Part shown: one piece after another, positions 1-8,797 of the stretch
Layout of the letters: each line of letters starts with the position of its first letter
Numbering within the stretch: the first letter of the stretch is position 1
Assembly: GCF_000613125.1 (NCBI RefSeq)
Contig: NZ_HG964497.1
Coordinates: 2,490,050-2,554,049 of the forward strand
Direction of reading: 5' to 3'
Length of the DNA: 64,000 nt
Source of the DNA: Bacillus sp. EB01
GTDB lineage: Bacteria > Bacillota > Bacilli > Bacillales > Cytobacillaceae
Notes under the pieces: model-generated
Seen by the model: only the letters and a program-made list of their open reading frames with translations
Told to the model about the DNA's origin: nothing
The model's database searches: none
Program-made: the position numbers and the translations under genes

Positions 1-195
1 GTTTCCTATAAAAAGTTTTTCGATAAGGCCGAGCAGGTAGATTTCCCCGACGTTTCAGTTAGGTACTTTACATTGAGTGAAATAATCAATTCTGTTTTTC
101 AATCTGGTTTTATATTAACCAGGTTTGACGAACATCCGGGTTGGAAAGGTCAAAATATCCCTTGGGAGTTCACACTTCTGGCTTCGAAAAAATAA
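1..195 (+). CDS. C-terminal fragment of a protein cut by the window edge, possibly a SAM-dependent methyltransferase
   Basis: Frame 1 is open from the first base to a TAA at 193-195, giving 64 residues that end in FTLLASKK. The segment with FTLSEIINSVFQSGFILTRFDE followed by WEFTLLASKK resembles the last helix and strand of class I SAM-dependent methyltransferases, where a loop with acidic residues precedes the last beta strand. The start, the SAM-binding motifs and the catalytic part lie outside the window, so the family is an inference from the tail alone. No clear terminator follows before the convergent oxidoreductase gene. Confidence 0.5.
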   Translation, partial: VSYKKFFDKAEQVDFPDVSVRYFTLSEIINSVFQSGFILTRFDEHPGWKGQNIPWEFTLLASKK

Positions 196-313
196 TGGCT
201 GCAGCTGAAAAAAGTCGATTTTTTTATTTATAGGCACTTTTGGAATACAAAAAGGGGTGTTCCAGCAAAGCTGTTACTACCCCCAATAAATACCATCTCC
301 GAAAACAATTATG

Positions 314-1291
314 TTAATTAACCTTTAATATAATCTTTCCGATATTTTTATTGTTCTCCATATGTTCATGTGCTTGTTGGACTTGTTCAAGTGAGAATAC
401 ATGGTCAACAACTGGACGAAGCTTGTTATTAGTAAAGAGCTCCATGGTTTTAGCGGAAAGTTCAGATGTTAGTGCTGCCTTGTATTCATCGCTTCTTGGT
501 GTTAGAAGCGTTCCAGTCAATTGAATCCGTTTGACCATCAAGTCCATTAAATTGAATTTTTCTATTTCTGCGCCACCTAATATCCCAATCAATACCCATC
601 GGCCATCTACTTTTATGCTGGCAAGATTTTTTTTCCAATAAGATGCTCCAATGAAATCGAGAATCAAATCTACACCTTTGTTGTTGGTCGCATTAAGGAC
701 TTCCTCGTCAAAATTCTGTTCTTTATAATTTATACATACATCCGCACCTAATGACCGGCAAAAATCCAGCTTTTCTTTGGTTCCGGCGGTTGTAATGACA
801 TTTGCCTGCCCAATCTGTTTTGCAAGTTGAATCGCCGCTGTTCCAACTCCACTGCCGCCAGCATGAATAAGCACGGTTTCACCAGCACGCAATTGGCCGA
901 TCCAAAATAGCGTTTGATACGCGGTCAAAAAAACTTCAGGAATAGCCGCAGCTTCCTCGAATGTTAGGTTGTCCGGAATCACCATCGCTCTTTCAGCCGG
1001 CATAACGGCATATTCCGCATAGCCGCCTCCATTCACAAGCCCCATGACGCGCGTGCCGACAGCTATGGTTGCTCCTTTGCCCGCTTGTTCAACAATTCCA
1101 GCAACTTCAACACCTAAAATCGGGTTGCCCATATATCCCGATTTGCCTTGTCTGGTTACGATATCTGTTCGATTCACAGCTGCAGCTTTTACTTTGATTA
1201 AAACCTCACCGTCTTTTGGGGTGGGTTTATCAAACTCAACAATATGTAATTGTTCTGGACCGCCTGGTTGTTTTACACTGATTGCTATCAT
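314..1291 (-). CDS. NADPH:quinone oxidoreductase family protein (zinc-independent MDR)
   Basis: A 325-residue medium-chain dehydrogenase/reductase of the quinone oxidoreductase (PIG3-like) branch. The N-terminal GroES-like domain carries VEVAGIVEQAG, and the Rossmann part has HAGGSGVGTAAIQLAKQ as the nucleotide-binding motif. The zinc ligands of alcohol dehydrogenases are absent, as expected for quinone reductases. It should reduce quinones or reactive enones with NADPH in the cytoplasm. An upstream ATG at 1309 is in frame, but its first codons are themselves the Shine-Dalgarno AAAGGAGG, so the ATG at 1291 is chosen. It appears to be monocistronic; the neighbouring siderophore operon runs the same way but ends in its own terminator first. 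Confidence 0.85.
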   Translation of the reverse strand: MIAISVKQPGGPEQLHIVEFDKPTPKDGEVLIKVKAAAVNRTDIVTRQGKSGYMGNPILGVEVAGIVEQAGKGATIAVGTRVMGLVNGGGYAEYAVMPAERAMVIPDNLTFEEAAAIPEVFLTAYQTLFWIGQLRAGETVLIHAGGSGVGTAAIQLAKQIGQANVITTAGTKEKLDFCRSLGADVCINYKEQNFDEEVLNATNNKGVDLILDFIGASYWKKNLASIKVDGRWVLIGILGGAEIEKFNLMDLMVKRIQLTGTLLTPRSDEYKAALTSELSAKTMELFTNNKLRPVVDHVFSLEQVQQAHEHMENNKNIGKIILKVN

Positions 1292-1457
1292 TAAAGAGCC
1301 TCCTTTCATAGTAATTCTAGCTATTCTCTAGCCTTTCAGCAAAAGGTTTGATTATTCCTCTACCCACATTATTCATTCTTCACTATTGGGTTTTCTGATA
1401 CGTTTTATCTTAGCGATATAGGAACATATGCTTTTGAACTGGAAGCGTAAGGGAGAC

Positions 1458-1486
1458 GAAAAACGCCAGAGCATCAGCGCTCTGGC
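1458..1486 (-). terminator. Rho-independent terminator of the siderophore permease genes
   Basis: Perfect 8-bp arms GCCAGAGC/GCTCTGGC (1465-1472 and 1479-1486). Read on the minus strand they are followed by a short T run. It lies directly behind the stop codon of the second permease. Confidence 0.8.
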
Positions 1487-1488
1487 AT

Positions 1489-2496
1489 TTATTTTTTCAT
1501 CAATAAATAAATGAAATATGGCGCCCCGATTAGAGAGGCCATGATTCCTGCTGGTATGCCTTCAGGCTCGGCTAAGTTACGTCCGATCGTGTCCGCAAAT
1601 AGGAGCAGCCAGCCTCCGATTAGCATGGAAAGCGGCAGAAATAACTGATATCGTGGTCCAATCAAGGCTTTGGCAAGATGCGGCGCCATTAGCCCGATGA
1701 AAGCAATTCCGCCAGTAACGGAAACGGACGCCGCTGCAAGTGCAACTGCAGCAAGAAGGAGAGTAAACCGTTCCCGTTCCAGGGAGAGTCCGACACCAAT
1801 GGCAGCCGGTTCGTTCAGTGTAAGGATGTTCAACCGATTTGCTTTGAACAAGGTAAATGGAATAAGAATGGCGAGCCATGGGAGAAGAGCAAGAACGAAT
1901 GGCCAGTCGCCTCCCCAGATATTGCCGGCAAGCCAGCGCGAAATGAAATCAACTTTCTGGCGTTCAGCGGACGAAATCACGACGATCATAGCACCTGACA
2001 GAGCCATTGAAAACCCAATCCCAACAAGGATCAGCTTGGCAGGATCAAATCCAGTACCGCGATTGTATGAAAGTAGATAAATGAGCAGTGCTGTTACGAC
2101 TGCCCCGATAAATCCAATAATCGGAATCAGGTAGGCAAACGAATCTGCTTCAATCGGCATGAACAAGAAAAACACTGCAATCCCAATACCGGCACCTGAA
2201 TTTATTCCAATGATACCTGGGTCGGCAAGGTCATTTCTGGTCAGGCCCTGCAGGATTGATCCGGCAACAGCGAGTCCAACACCTGCTAAAAACGTGACAA
2301 AAATGCGGGGCAGGCGAAGTTCCATCAGGACGAACTCTTCTTTAAACGTCCCGTTCCCAAAAAGAGTAGGGAGGATACGGTCATAAGTGACTGACGAATA
2401 ACCAAGTCCCAGGCTGACAACGATGGTTGTAATGGTCAAAACAATAAGTCCGAGTAGAAGAATACGTTGTTTTTTTAGAATGGAAGGATGGATCAT
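1489..2496 (-). CDS. Iron-siderophore ABC transporter permease (FecCD family, YfhA/FhuG-like)
   Basis: A 335-residue FecCD-type inner-membrane permease with about nine or ten hydrophobic segments. The region with GLAVAGSILQGLTRNDLADPG is the conserved FecCD signature, and the loop with GLMAPHLAK is the coupling region that contacts the ATPase. The sequence resembles the B. subtilis YfhA partner of YfiZ. It starts inside the stop of the upstream permease (ATGA overlap, 2493-2496), so the two are translationally coupled and probably form the heterodimeric channel. Substrate is probably a ferric hydroxamate, judged from the binding protein in the same cluster. Confidence 0.9.
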   Translation of the reverse strand: MIHPSILKKQRILLLGLIVLTITTIVVSLGLGYSSVTYDRILPTLFGNGTFKEEFVLMELRLPRIFVTFLAGVGLAVAGSILQGLTRNDLADPGIIGINSGAGIGIAVFFLFMPIEADSFAYLIPIIGFIGAVVTALLIYLLSYNRGTGFDPAKLILVGIGFSMALSGAMIVVISSAERQKVDFISRWLAGNIWGGDWPFVLALLPWLAILIPFTLFKANRLNILTLNEPAAIGVGLSLERERFTLLLAAVALAAASVSVTGGIAFIGLMAPHLAKALIGPRYQLFLPLSMLIGGWLLLFADTIGRNLAEPEGIPAGIMASLIGAPYFIYLLMKK

Positions 2497-3497
2497 AGCG
2501 CGACTTTTCCCCCTTTCTTTACAATGAACAAGAAGAAGGGAAGTCCCAATACCGATACGATTGCATAGAGTGGTGTCTCGTATGGGGCATTGATGACTCG
2601 CGCCGCTGTATCAGCCAGCAGCATGAAGGCTGCACCGGCAATTGCGGACATTGGCAAAACATAACGATAATCAGTTCCAACCACGAGCCTGACTATATGC
2701 GGAATCATCAACCCGACAAATGCCATGTTTCCTACCAGTGCGACAGAAGCACCTGCCAACAGGACAATCGCAATAACGAGAACGGTTTTAACGAGTGCAG
2801 TTTTTTGGCCAAGGCCGACAGCCACTTCCTCACTAAGGCTGAGGATGGTAAGCTGCCTTGACAGAACCAGTGCGAGGACAATGCCGACTAGAATAAATGG
2901 AATGATTATTTTCAATTGGCTCCATGACGTACCCATCAGCCCGCCAGATGTCCAAAGTGAAACGTCCTTCGAGATTTTAAAATAAAGTCCGATTCCGTCT
3001 GCAACTCCATAAAGAAAAGCTGAGACCGCTGCCCCTGCAAGAACTATCCGAAGAGGGGAGAAGCCTCCTTTTTTAACAGTTCCCATACCCAAAACTAACA
3101 GGACTCCAATAGCGGCGCCGATAAAGCAGGCAATTGTGATTCCGAAGTAACCAACAGTTGGCAGGAGAGCAATCGTTACAGCAAGCGCTGTATTAGCACC
3201 CGCTGTCAGGCCAAGCAGACCGGGGTCGGCGAGCGGATTACGAGTCAGACCTTGCATGATTGCTCCGGCAACAGAAAATGCGGCACCAACGAAAACCGCG
3301 CCGACTTCACGAGGAAAGCGGATTTCACGAAGCATTGTCAGAGTGTCCGATTTCTGAGAGGTAAACAATGCCTGACCGACATCCTTCAGGCTCGTCTCGG
3401 CGGCACCGAATAAAAGGGCTATAGTGAATGAAACAATAAACAAAATTAGACCGCCAACAAATTTAATAGGTAATAATGATTTTTTATCAGTCGCCAT
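2493..3497 (-). CDS. Iron-siderophore ABC transporter permease (FecCD family, YfiZ/FhuB-like)
   Basis: A 334-residue FecCD permease, first of the coupled pair. It has the signature SVAGAIMQGLTRNPLADPG near residue 85, the coupling motif GLMIPHIVR near residue 265 and a string of hydrophobic helices. It resembles B. subtilis YfiZ. The Shine-Dalgarno before the ATG is weak. The gene is separated from the binding-protein gene by about 400 bp that contain a terminator hairpin and a 52-bp repeat array, so its expression relative to the rest of the cluster may be reduced or come from its own promoter. No convincing second Fur box was found directly in front of it. Confidence 0.9.
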   Translation of the reverse strand: MATDKKSLLPIKFVGGLILFIVSFTIALLFGAAETSLKDVGQALFTSQKSDTLTMLREIRFPREVGAVFVGAAFSVAGAIMQGLTRNPLADPGLLGLTAGANTALAVTIALLPTVGYFGITIACFIGAAIGVLLVLGMGTVKKGGFSPLRIVLAGAAVSAFLYGVADGIGLYFKISKDVSLWTSGGLMGTSWSQLKIIIPFILVGIVLALVLSRQLTILSLSEEVAVGLGQKTALVKTVLVIAIVLLAGASVALVGNMAFVGLMIPHIVRLVVGTDYRYVLPMSAIAGAAFMLLADTAARVINAPYETPLYAIVSVLGLPFFLFIVKKGGKVAL

Positions 3498-3566
3498 CTT
3501 ATCAACTTCATTTCTTATAAATATAATTCTATCTTTGAAGGAATCTACTTAACATGTTAGCACTAT

Positions 3567-3780
3567 GGCATTTTAGGAACAATGCTTAGGGGCACTTTAG
3601 TGGTTTGTCGTTTGTTCGTGGACATTTTAATCATTCAACTAAGGTAAATTGTACCCGAAAATGTGTTTCAAGGACATTTTGGATTTCTACCTAAGGCAAA
3701 TTGTACTTGATAGTATATTTCGAGGACATTTTAGCTAAATGGCTATGACAATATGTCCTCGACAGACTTCGGTCATTTAT
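3567..3780. repeat. 52-bp tandem array, GGACATTTT family
   Basis: Three GGACATTTT words start at 3620, 3672 and 3724, exactly 52 bp apart, with a degenerate fourth copy at 3567 (GGCATTTTAG). The second half of the units also aligns (TAAGGTAAATTGTAC and TAAGGCAAATTGTAC). The last unit has inverted arms GAGGACAT and ATGTCCTC. It lies between two genes of the same operon and is not an open frame. The same word occurs inverted at 29161. Confidence 0.85.
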
Positions 3781-3843
3781 CCTCTGCGCTTTTTCACAAT
3801 GGCGTTTTGCTTATGTACTATTGTTCAAAAATTTATATAAAAG

Positions 3844-3880
3844 AAGAGGAATTCCGGTTGCAGAATTCCTCTTTTTTACG
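3844..3880 (-). terminator. Hairpin between the binding-protein and permease genes
   Basis: Perfect 11-bp arms AAGAGGAATTC/GAATTCCTCTT (3844-3854 and 3863-3873) with an 8-nt loop. The T run is stronger on the plus strand (six T) than on the minus strand (CTTTTAT). It lies just behind the binding-protein stop, so it may attenuate transcription into the permease genes. Confidence 0.65.
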
Positions 3881-3894
3881 TCTTATTACCCAAA

Positions 3895-4824
3895 TTACTT
3901 GCCCAGGAACGCTTTCTTGAAGAATTCGAGCTGATATTCAAGTGTAAGGGGATCATTAAAGTAAAACTCTTTCGCATCAACTTCAAACACACGGTTATTT
4001 TTCACTGCTGGAATGTTCTTGTAAGTTTCAGTCTGCTGGAAGGATGTGTCGCCATCTGCATTTTTACTGAAGATGACGTAGTCGCCGGCATAGTCTGAAA
4101 GGACTTCAGGGCTGATTGCAAAGAAGCCCGGCTTAAGTGCATCCTGTTTAACTTTTTCAGGCATGTTGAGCTTCATTTCCTGGTAGAGAATTTCTGTACC
4201 GCGAGCGAAGTTGTTGCCGAATACGTAAAGCTGCTTTTCTTGGTTTTCGATAACGGAAACTGTCACATCCGCACCGATTTTTGCTTTAATTTCTTCTCCG
4301 GCAGCCTGAGCTTGTTTCTTGAAGTTATTAACCCAATCTGTTGCTTCTTTTTCTTTGTTCAAAAGTTTCCCAATTTCGATATGTTGGGTAAGGTAGTCAT
4401 TTTTGCCATACGTGTAAGTAATCGTTGGCGCGATTTCTTTTAGTCTGTCAACATCTTTGATGGAAGACAAACCTATAATTAGATCTGGCTCTAGCTCAAT
4501 AATTTTCTCCAAGTTATCTTCGGTTACCACTTCTGCATTCTTCAACCCTTCCTCAAATCGGGGATTGGCTTTTGACCAGGCATCAATTCCTACTATATTA
4601 CCGCCAAGTGCAAGCACATTACCGGAAAAAGAGAAAGAGAGTACTACAATTCGTTTTGGATTTGCTGGTACTTCAACCGGTCCGTTTTCGGATTGATACG
4701 TGATGGTTGTTGGTTCATCTTTCTTCTCAGGCTCTTTGGAAGAGCTGTTGTTGTTAGAGTTGCTGCCGCATGCACTAAGCACCAGTACCAGTGCGAGCAG
4801 GGATGGTAGAAGTTTTTTTAGCAT
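3895..4824 (-). CDS. Ferric-hydroxamate substrate-binding lipoprotein (FhuD/YxeB family)
   Basis: A 309-residue class III periplasmic-type binding protein. It has a signal peptide with lipobox LSAC (Cys19), a Ser/Asn-rich linker, then a body with VPANPKRIVVL, the usual first strand of the family. The C-terminal part (GDYVIFSKNADGD, then DPLTLEYQLEFFKKAF) is close to FhuD, which suggests hydroxamate siderophores such as ferrioxamine or ferrichrome. The Shine-Dalgarno AAAGGAGA with 8-nt spacing lies inside the ATPase gene, and the two coding regions overlap by 50 nt. It works outside the membrane with the two permeases and the ATPase of this cluster. Confidence 0.88.
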   Translation of the reverse strand: MLKKLLPSLLALVLVLSACGSNSNNNSSSKEPEKKDEPTTITYQSENGPVEVPANPKRIVVLSFSFSGNVLALGGNIVGIDAWSKANPRFEEGLKNAEVVTEDNLEKIIELEPDLIIGLSSIKDVDRLKEIAPTITYTYGKNDYLTQHIEIGKLLNKEKEATDWVNNFKKQAQAAGEEIKAKIGADVTVSVIENQEKQLYVFGNNFARGTEILYQEMKLNMPEKVKQDALKPGFFAISPEVLSDYAGDYVIFSKNADGDTSFQQTETYKNIPAVKNNRVFEVDAKEFYFNDPLTLEYQLEFFKKAFLGK

Positions 4825-5620
4825 GTTTGTTTTCTCCTTTTAGTAGGTTGTAAGTTAAAATCATTGGTTTTTTTGTATAAGGATCAACGCCGATTTCACA
4901 ATCGATGTTGAATACTTCTCTAAGTACTTTTTTATTGATAACAAAATCGCAAGTTCCAGATTTGACGATTTGCCCGTCTTTCATCGCGATGATGTGGTCA
5001 GCAAAGCGCGCAGCCTGGCTAAGGTCGTGGAGAACCATAACGATTGTACGGCCTTGTTCGCGGTTCAGGTCCTGAAGCAATTCAAGGACTTCGAGCTGAT
5101 GCGCCATGTCAAGGTATGTTGTCGGTTCATCGAGGAAAATAATATCGGTTTCCTGGGCTAATGCCATTGCGATCCAGACGCGCTGGCGCTGACCGCCTGA
5201 TAGGGCATCAATAGATTGATATTTGTAATCGATTGTTCCGGTTACTTCAAGTGCCCAGTCAATAACTTCAATGTCTTTTTTCGACAAACGGCCAAACCCT
5301 TTTTGATATGGGAAGCGGCCATATGAAACAAGTTCACCTACCGTCAAACCAGAAGAGCTTTCAGGTGTTTGGGGAAGGATCGCCATTTTCTTGGCAAGTG
5401 TTTTCGTGTCTTCGCGCTGGATGCTAACCCCATCGAGAAGGATGGAGCCGGACTGGTGCGAGATGATTCTCGACATCGCTTTTAAAAGAGTCGATTTTCC
5501 GCAGCCGTTCGGGCCGATGATCACGGTTATTTGGTTATCAGGAATCTCAACAGACAAATCTTTCACGATTGAGCGTTCTCCGTAGCCAACCTGCAAGTTT
5601 TCAGTATAAAGGCGATTCAT
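4775..5620 (-). CDS. Iron-siderophore ABC transporter ATP-binding protein (YusV/FhuC family)
   Basis: A 281-residue ABC ATPase. Walker A GPNGCGKST is at residues 36-44, followed by the Q loop, the signature LSGGQRQRV, Walker B DIIFLDEPT and the switch His in VLHDLSQ. The ATG at 5620 is preferred over 5626 because GGAGG then has normal 7-nt spacing. The C-terminal 16 or so codons overlap the binding-protein gene in another frame. The order ATPase, binding protein, permease, permease makes one minus-strand cluster that begins at the Fur box at 5656-5670, so it should be induced by iron starvation. The sequence resembles B. subtilis YusV, which serves several siderophore permeases. Confidence 0.9.
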   Translation of the reverse strand: MNRLYTENLQVGYGERSIVKDLSVEIPDNQITVIIGPNGCGKSTLLKAMSRIISHQSGSILLDGVSIQREDTKTLAKKMAILPQTPESSSGLTVGELVSYGRFPYQKGFGRLSKKDIEVIDWALEVTGTIDYKYQSIDALSGGQRQRVWIAMALAQETDIIFLDEPTTYLDMAHQLEVLELLQDLNREQGRTIVMVLHDLSQAARFADHIIAMKDGQIVKSGTCDFVINKKVLREVFNIDCEIGVDPYTKKPMILTYNLLKGENKHAKKTSTIPARTGTGA

Positions 5621-5655
5621 GATCATTCCTCCAAAACATTTACTAATTTTTCAAT

Positions 5656-5670
5656 TGATAATGATTATCA
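5656..5670. promoter_or_regulatory. Perfect 7-1-7 Fur box in a divergent promoter
   Basis: TGATAAT-G-ATTATCA is an exact match to the 7-1-7 Fur operator of Bacillus. It lies 36 bp from the ATPase start and about 110 bp from the reductase start, in the only gap between the two divergent units, so one Fur dimer pair could repress both. Confidence 0.9.
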
Positions 5671-5778
5671 GTTTCGCTTACAATTAACACTATAAAGGGA
5701 TTCGGAAATTCCGTCAATGACAAACCTGTGACAAATAACACATACATCATTAAATATGGCAAAACAAAGGAGAAACCT

Positions 5779-6828
5779 ATGAATAAAGCGGACATTTACG
5801 ATTGCATTATCATCGGAGGAGGGCCAGGCGGATTATATTCCGCTTTTTACGCAGGCCTCCGGAATATGAAAGTGAAGCTGATTGAGGCCCAGCCTGTACT
5901 TGGCGGAAAAATTAATTTGTATCAGGAAAAGCTGATATGGGATGTTGGAGGATTTGCTCCGGTAACCGGCAGGGATTTAATTGGTCATTTGGTTAAACAA
6001 GCAATGACGTTTGAACCAGAGGTGGTTTTAAATGAGAAAATCACTTCATTTTCAAGAAATGAAGAGGGAATTTTCGTGCTTGAGGGCGCCTCCGGTGAGG
6101 TTCATTTTTCAAAAACTGTCATTGTTGCTATTGGGGCAGGCATCATCACTCCGAAGAAACTTGAGCTGGAAGAGGCATCCCGGTTTGAAGCTGCCAACTT
6201 GCACTATTCGGTGGATTCAATTAGACGTTTTAAGGATAAGGTCGTTCTTATTTCCGGTGGTGGAAATTCCGCTATTGATTGGGCAAACTTGCTCGAGCCA
6301 GTTGCCAGGAAGGTGTATTTAACCTATCGGAAGGGTGCTTTTGCTGGCCATGAAGCCCAAGTCTCACAGCTGGAGAACAGCGGTGTAGAATGCCTGATGA
6401 ATACAACAATCAGCCGCCTCGTTCCTATAGGCGGGGAGGAGAGAATTGGCGAAGTTGAGCTTGTATCGAGCGAAACAGGCAGGGAGATAAGTATCGGCGT
6501 TGACGAAGTGCTTGTAACACACGGTTTTGACCAGGACGCCTCACTTTTTGCCAATAGTAAGTTAGACATTAAGACGCTTGATAATTTTTATTTGAAAAAT
6601 ACGCCAACCGGGGAAACATCAATACCAGGACTATACGGCGCAGGGGATATAGTGAAATACGATGGCAAGGTTTTCTTGATTGCGGGTGCGTTCCAAGATG
6701 CTGCAAATGCCGTGAACAGGGCTAAGAAATTCATTGAGCCTGAAGCAGGTGAAATGGCGATGGTCTCGTCCAATCACGAAGCCTTCAAACAGATGAACAG
6801 GGAGTTAGTTTTCAAGATGGTGGAATAG
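5779..6828 (+). CDS. Ferredoxin/flavodoxin--NADP+ reductase-like flavoprotein (YumC/YcgT family)
   Basis: A 349-residue thioredoxin-reductase-fold flavoprotein without the CxxC pair. It carries the FAD motif IIIGGGPGGLYS near the N-terminus, the NADPH motif VLISGGGNSAIDWA in the middle, and the late FAD motif GLYGAGDI. This pattern fits the FNR-like branch typified by B. subtilis YumC and its Fur-regulated paralogue YcgT. The start at 5779 follows AAAGGAG with good spacing; the in-frame ATG at 5728 has none. Facing a Fur box and a siderophore transporter, it may supply electrons for reductive release of iron from imported ferric hydroxamates. That role is inferred from context. Confidence 0.85.
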   Translation: MNKADIYDCIIIGGGPGGLYSAFYAGLRNMKVKLIEAQPVLGGKINLYQEKLIWDVGGFAPVTGRDLIGHLVKQAMTFEPEVVLNEKITSFSRNEEGIFVLEGASGEVHFSKTVIVAIGAGIITPKKLELEEASRFEAANLHYSVDSIRRFKDKVVLISGGGNSAIDWANLLEPVARKVYLTYRKGAFAGHEAQVSQLENSGVECLMNTTISRLVPIGGEERIGEVELVSSETGREISIGVDEVLVTHGFDQDASLFANSKLDIKTLDNFYLKNTPTGETSIPGLYGAGDIVKYDGKVFLIAGAFQDAANAVNRAKKFIEPEAGEMAMVSSNHEAFKQMNRELVFKMVE

Positions 6829-6879
6829 CAGATATAATACAAATTTTGGTTGGATGCATTCAAGATAAATAACACATAA

Positions 6880-6914
6880 AAATGACGTGGGAAATTGGAA
6901 CACGTCATTTTTAT
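6880..6914 (+). terminator. Rho-independent terminator after the reductase gene
   Basis: Arms AAATGACGTG/CACGTCATTT (6880-6889 and 6901-6910) followed by TTATT. Confidence 0.8.
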
Positions 6915-7088
6915 TATTTATAGGGTCCTTAAGCAAGTTATAAAAAGTACGGTTTCATTAAACAGGACATTATTCCAGAAGGATAACGGCCTTTTTTGTC
7001 GAATCTGTTATTCAACGCGGCTGGTTTAATATGGAATTTTAATTTATGTATTTGTTTTTATTCCAAATCAATATATGAGGTGGAAGTT

Positions 7089-7811
7089 TTGCCTAAAATA
7101 GGCCTCTTAACAGTTACTCACGATCCGGATGGAAAAAACATAAGGTTATTCAATGAACTTCAAAGAGAACTAGAAGATATTTATGAAGAATTGTTTTTAA
7201 CCATCAGTGAAGAATCTTCAATTGAGTACATCAAGGAAATGGAAAATAGCAAGTTTACTTTAAAAATTATTCCTAAAAAAGGCGCGGCCCAGGCAAGACG
7301 AGAAGTGGTGGATTTTGGGCTAAACGGAGAAAGTGACTATTACCATTACTGTGATTTTGACAGGCTTTTAACCTGGGGTGCAAATCATTTAAAAGAACTA
7401 AGAACGATTGTTTCTGCCATCCCAAATTACGATTATCTCATTTTGGGACGTACTGACAGAGCTATGAATACTCATCCGCCCGAATGGGTGGAGACTGAGA
7501 AAATAACAAACAAAATTTGTTCCCTTGAACTAGGTATGGACGTAGACATTACTGCTGGCTCCTGTTCATTTTCAAGAAAAGCCGCTGAATATATTAATAA
7601 ATATTCGTGCGAAAAAATGACTGATTCTGAATGGGCAATGATCGCTCACAGGATTGCAAAATTGAAGGTAGATTATGCTTCGGTTGAGGGTTTAGAATAT
7701 CACGAAGATATTAATGGATTAAACAGGGTTCTGAGTAATTCTGAAAAATGGTTAGGGAGATTGAGACTAGCTTTAATCATAAGCGAAACAGCAATTAAGA
7801 CAGGAAAATAA
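7089..7811 (+). CDS. Putative glycosyltransferase-like protein of unknown function
   Basis: About 240 residues starting at a TTG preceded by GAGGTGG with 4-nt spacing. The open frame continues upstream, but the extra N-terminal stretch looks non-coding and no better site is visible. The N-terminus (PKIGLLTVTHDPDGKNIR) followed about 85 residues later by YYHYCDFDRLLTW suggests a GT-A-like nucleotide-sugar fold with DFD in place of the usual DxD. Later segments include DYLILGRTDRAM and DVDITAGSCSFSRKA. No signal peptide or membrane segment is present, so it is cytoplasmic. I do not recognise a named family; the glycosyltransferase idea rests on fold-like spacing only. Confidence 0.55.
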   Translation: MPKIGLLTVTHDPDGKNIRLFNELQRELEDIYEELFLTISEESSIEYIKEMENSKFTLKIIPKKGAAQARREVVDFGLNGESDYYHYCDFDRLLTWGANHLKELRTIVSAIPNYDYLILGRTDRAMNTHPPEWVETEKITNKICSLELGMDVDITAGSCSFSRKAAEYINKYSCEKMTDSEWAMIAHRIAKLKVDYASVEGLEYHEDINGLNRVLSNSEKWLGRLRLALIISETAIKTGK

Positions 7812-7879
7812 CTTGTTTTTTTGTCCATAAAGTTGGAAAGTGTCATACGTTTGTTTAAAAGGAGAAAGGAGGGATTCTG

Positions 7880-8638
7880 TTGTTAGTAATAATTGCGGCT
7901 TTATTTTTTATTGGGATTGTTTCTATTTCTTACATACACGGAGTATTATCCTTATTTGTATTTCTCGGATTAGTGATATTGTTATTTGCTAATAAAGAGA
8001 AACGTTTCGTTACATCCGTACTGTTATCGTTTCTAATTGGTTTTGTCTTGTTTTCGTTATCGAATGAGTTCATTGGAACGATGAACATTTCAAAGGAATT
8101 TAAAATTATTTTTAATCGTCTTTCTCTTGTTTTTATTATTTTAGGAATTGTTTTTAACCATTTCTTCTTTAAGAAGAAGGTGTCTTGGTACAATCAAAAT
8201 GCTGATTGGAAAAATCCTATCGTCTTACCATTTCATAAAGTTGATATGTTTTGGTTTTGGCTAATTGGAATTGTTGTAAATGTAGTTATATATGCGATTT
8301 TTATCGTTCAAAAGGATATAGAGTTTACTCAATCTCTAGTTTTGTTTGGTATATTTTTTTCTCTTATTAATGCTGTTTTTGAGGAAGTTATTTGGAGGGG
8401 CACGCTGCTTTCGAGTCTTAAAGAATATACATCCACAGGGTATGCTATTGCCGTTACCAGTATTGGTTTTGGACTTCTTCATCTCTCAATTGGTTTTTCA
8501 CTACCTCTCAGTCTAATAATTTCATTTGCAGGGGTAATATACGCACTAATCACACTTAAAACAAACAGTGTTTATCCAAGTATTTTTTTTCATTTCGTAA
8601 TTAATATTGGAATGGTGTATAGCGGATTTATCATCTAA
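7880..8638 (+). CDS. CPBP family intramembrane metalloprotease
   Basis: A 252-residue membrane protein with about seven hydrophobic segments and the three CPBP (Abi) motifs: EEVIWRG (Glu168, Glu169 and Arg173), FGLLH further on, and HFVIN near the C-terminus. These form the metal-binding active site shared with eukaryotic type II CAAX proteases. It starts at TTG after AGGAGGG. The substrate is unknown; relatives act in bacteriocin self-immunity or in membrane-protein processing. It stands alone, with a low-GC composition compared with the genes to its right. Confidence 0.85.
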   Translation: MLVIIAALFFIGIVSISYIHGVLSLFVFLGLVILLFANKEKRFVTSVLLSFLIGFVLFSLSNEFIGTMNISKEFKIIFNRLSLVFIILGIVFNHFFFKKKVSWYNQNADWKNPIVLPFHKVDMFWFWLIGIVVNVVIYAIFIVQKDIEFTQSLVLFGIFFSLINAVFEEVIWRGTLLSSLKEYTSTGYAIAVTSIGFGLLHLSIGFSLPLSLIISFAGVIYALITLKTNSVYPSIFFHFVINIGMVYSGFII

Positions 8639-8797
8639 AACTCTAATTACTATTTTAATATACGTTGACTCAAAAGCAGTGATTTCGCCTAATGATTATC
8701 AGAAATTTACATATTTTCAAACAGGACATTTGAAGTTGAAAATTTGTTAGAGTAGAATAACTTTGTCTAGAAAATATATACATAACGGGGGATGACC

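Noticed and set aside
1670-2080. 136-codon plus-strand frame opposite the permease gene
   Set aside because: Arg/Pro/Ser-rich shadow of the permease gene without a ribosome site or recognisable domain.
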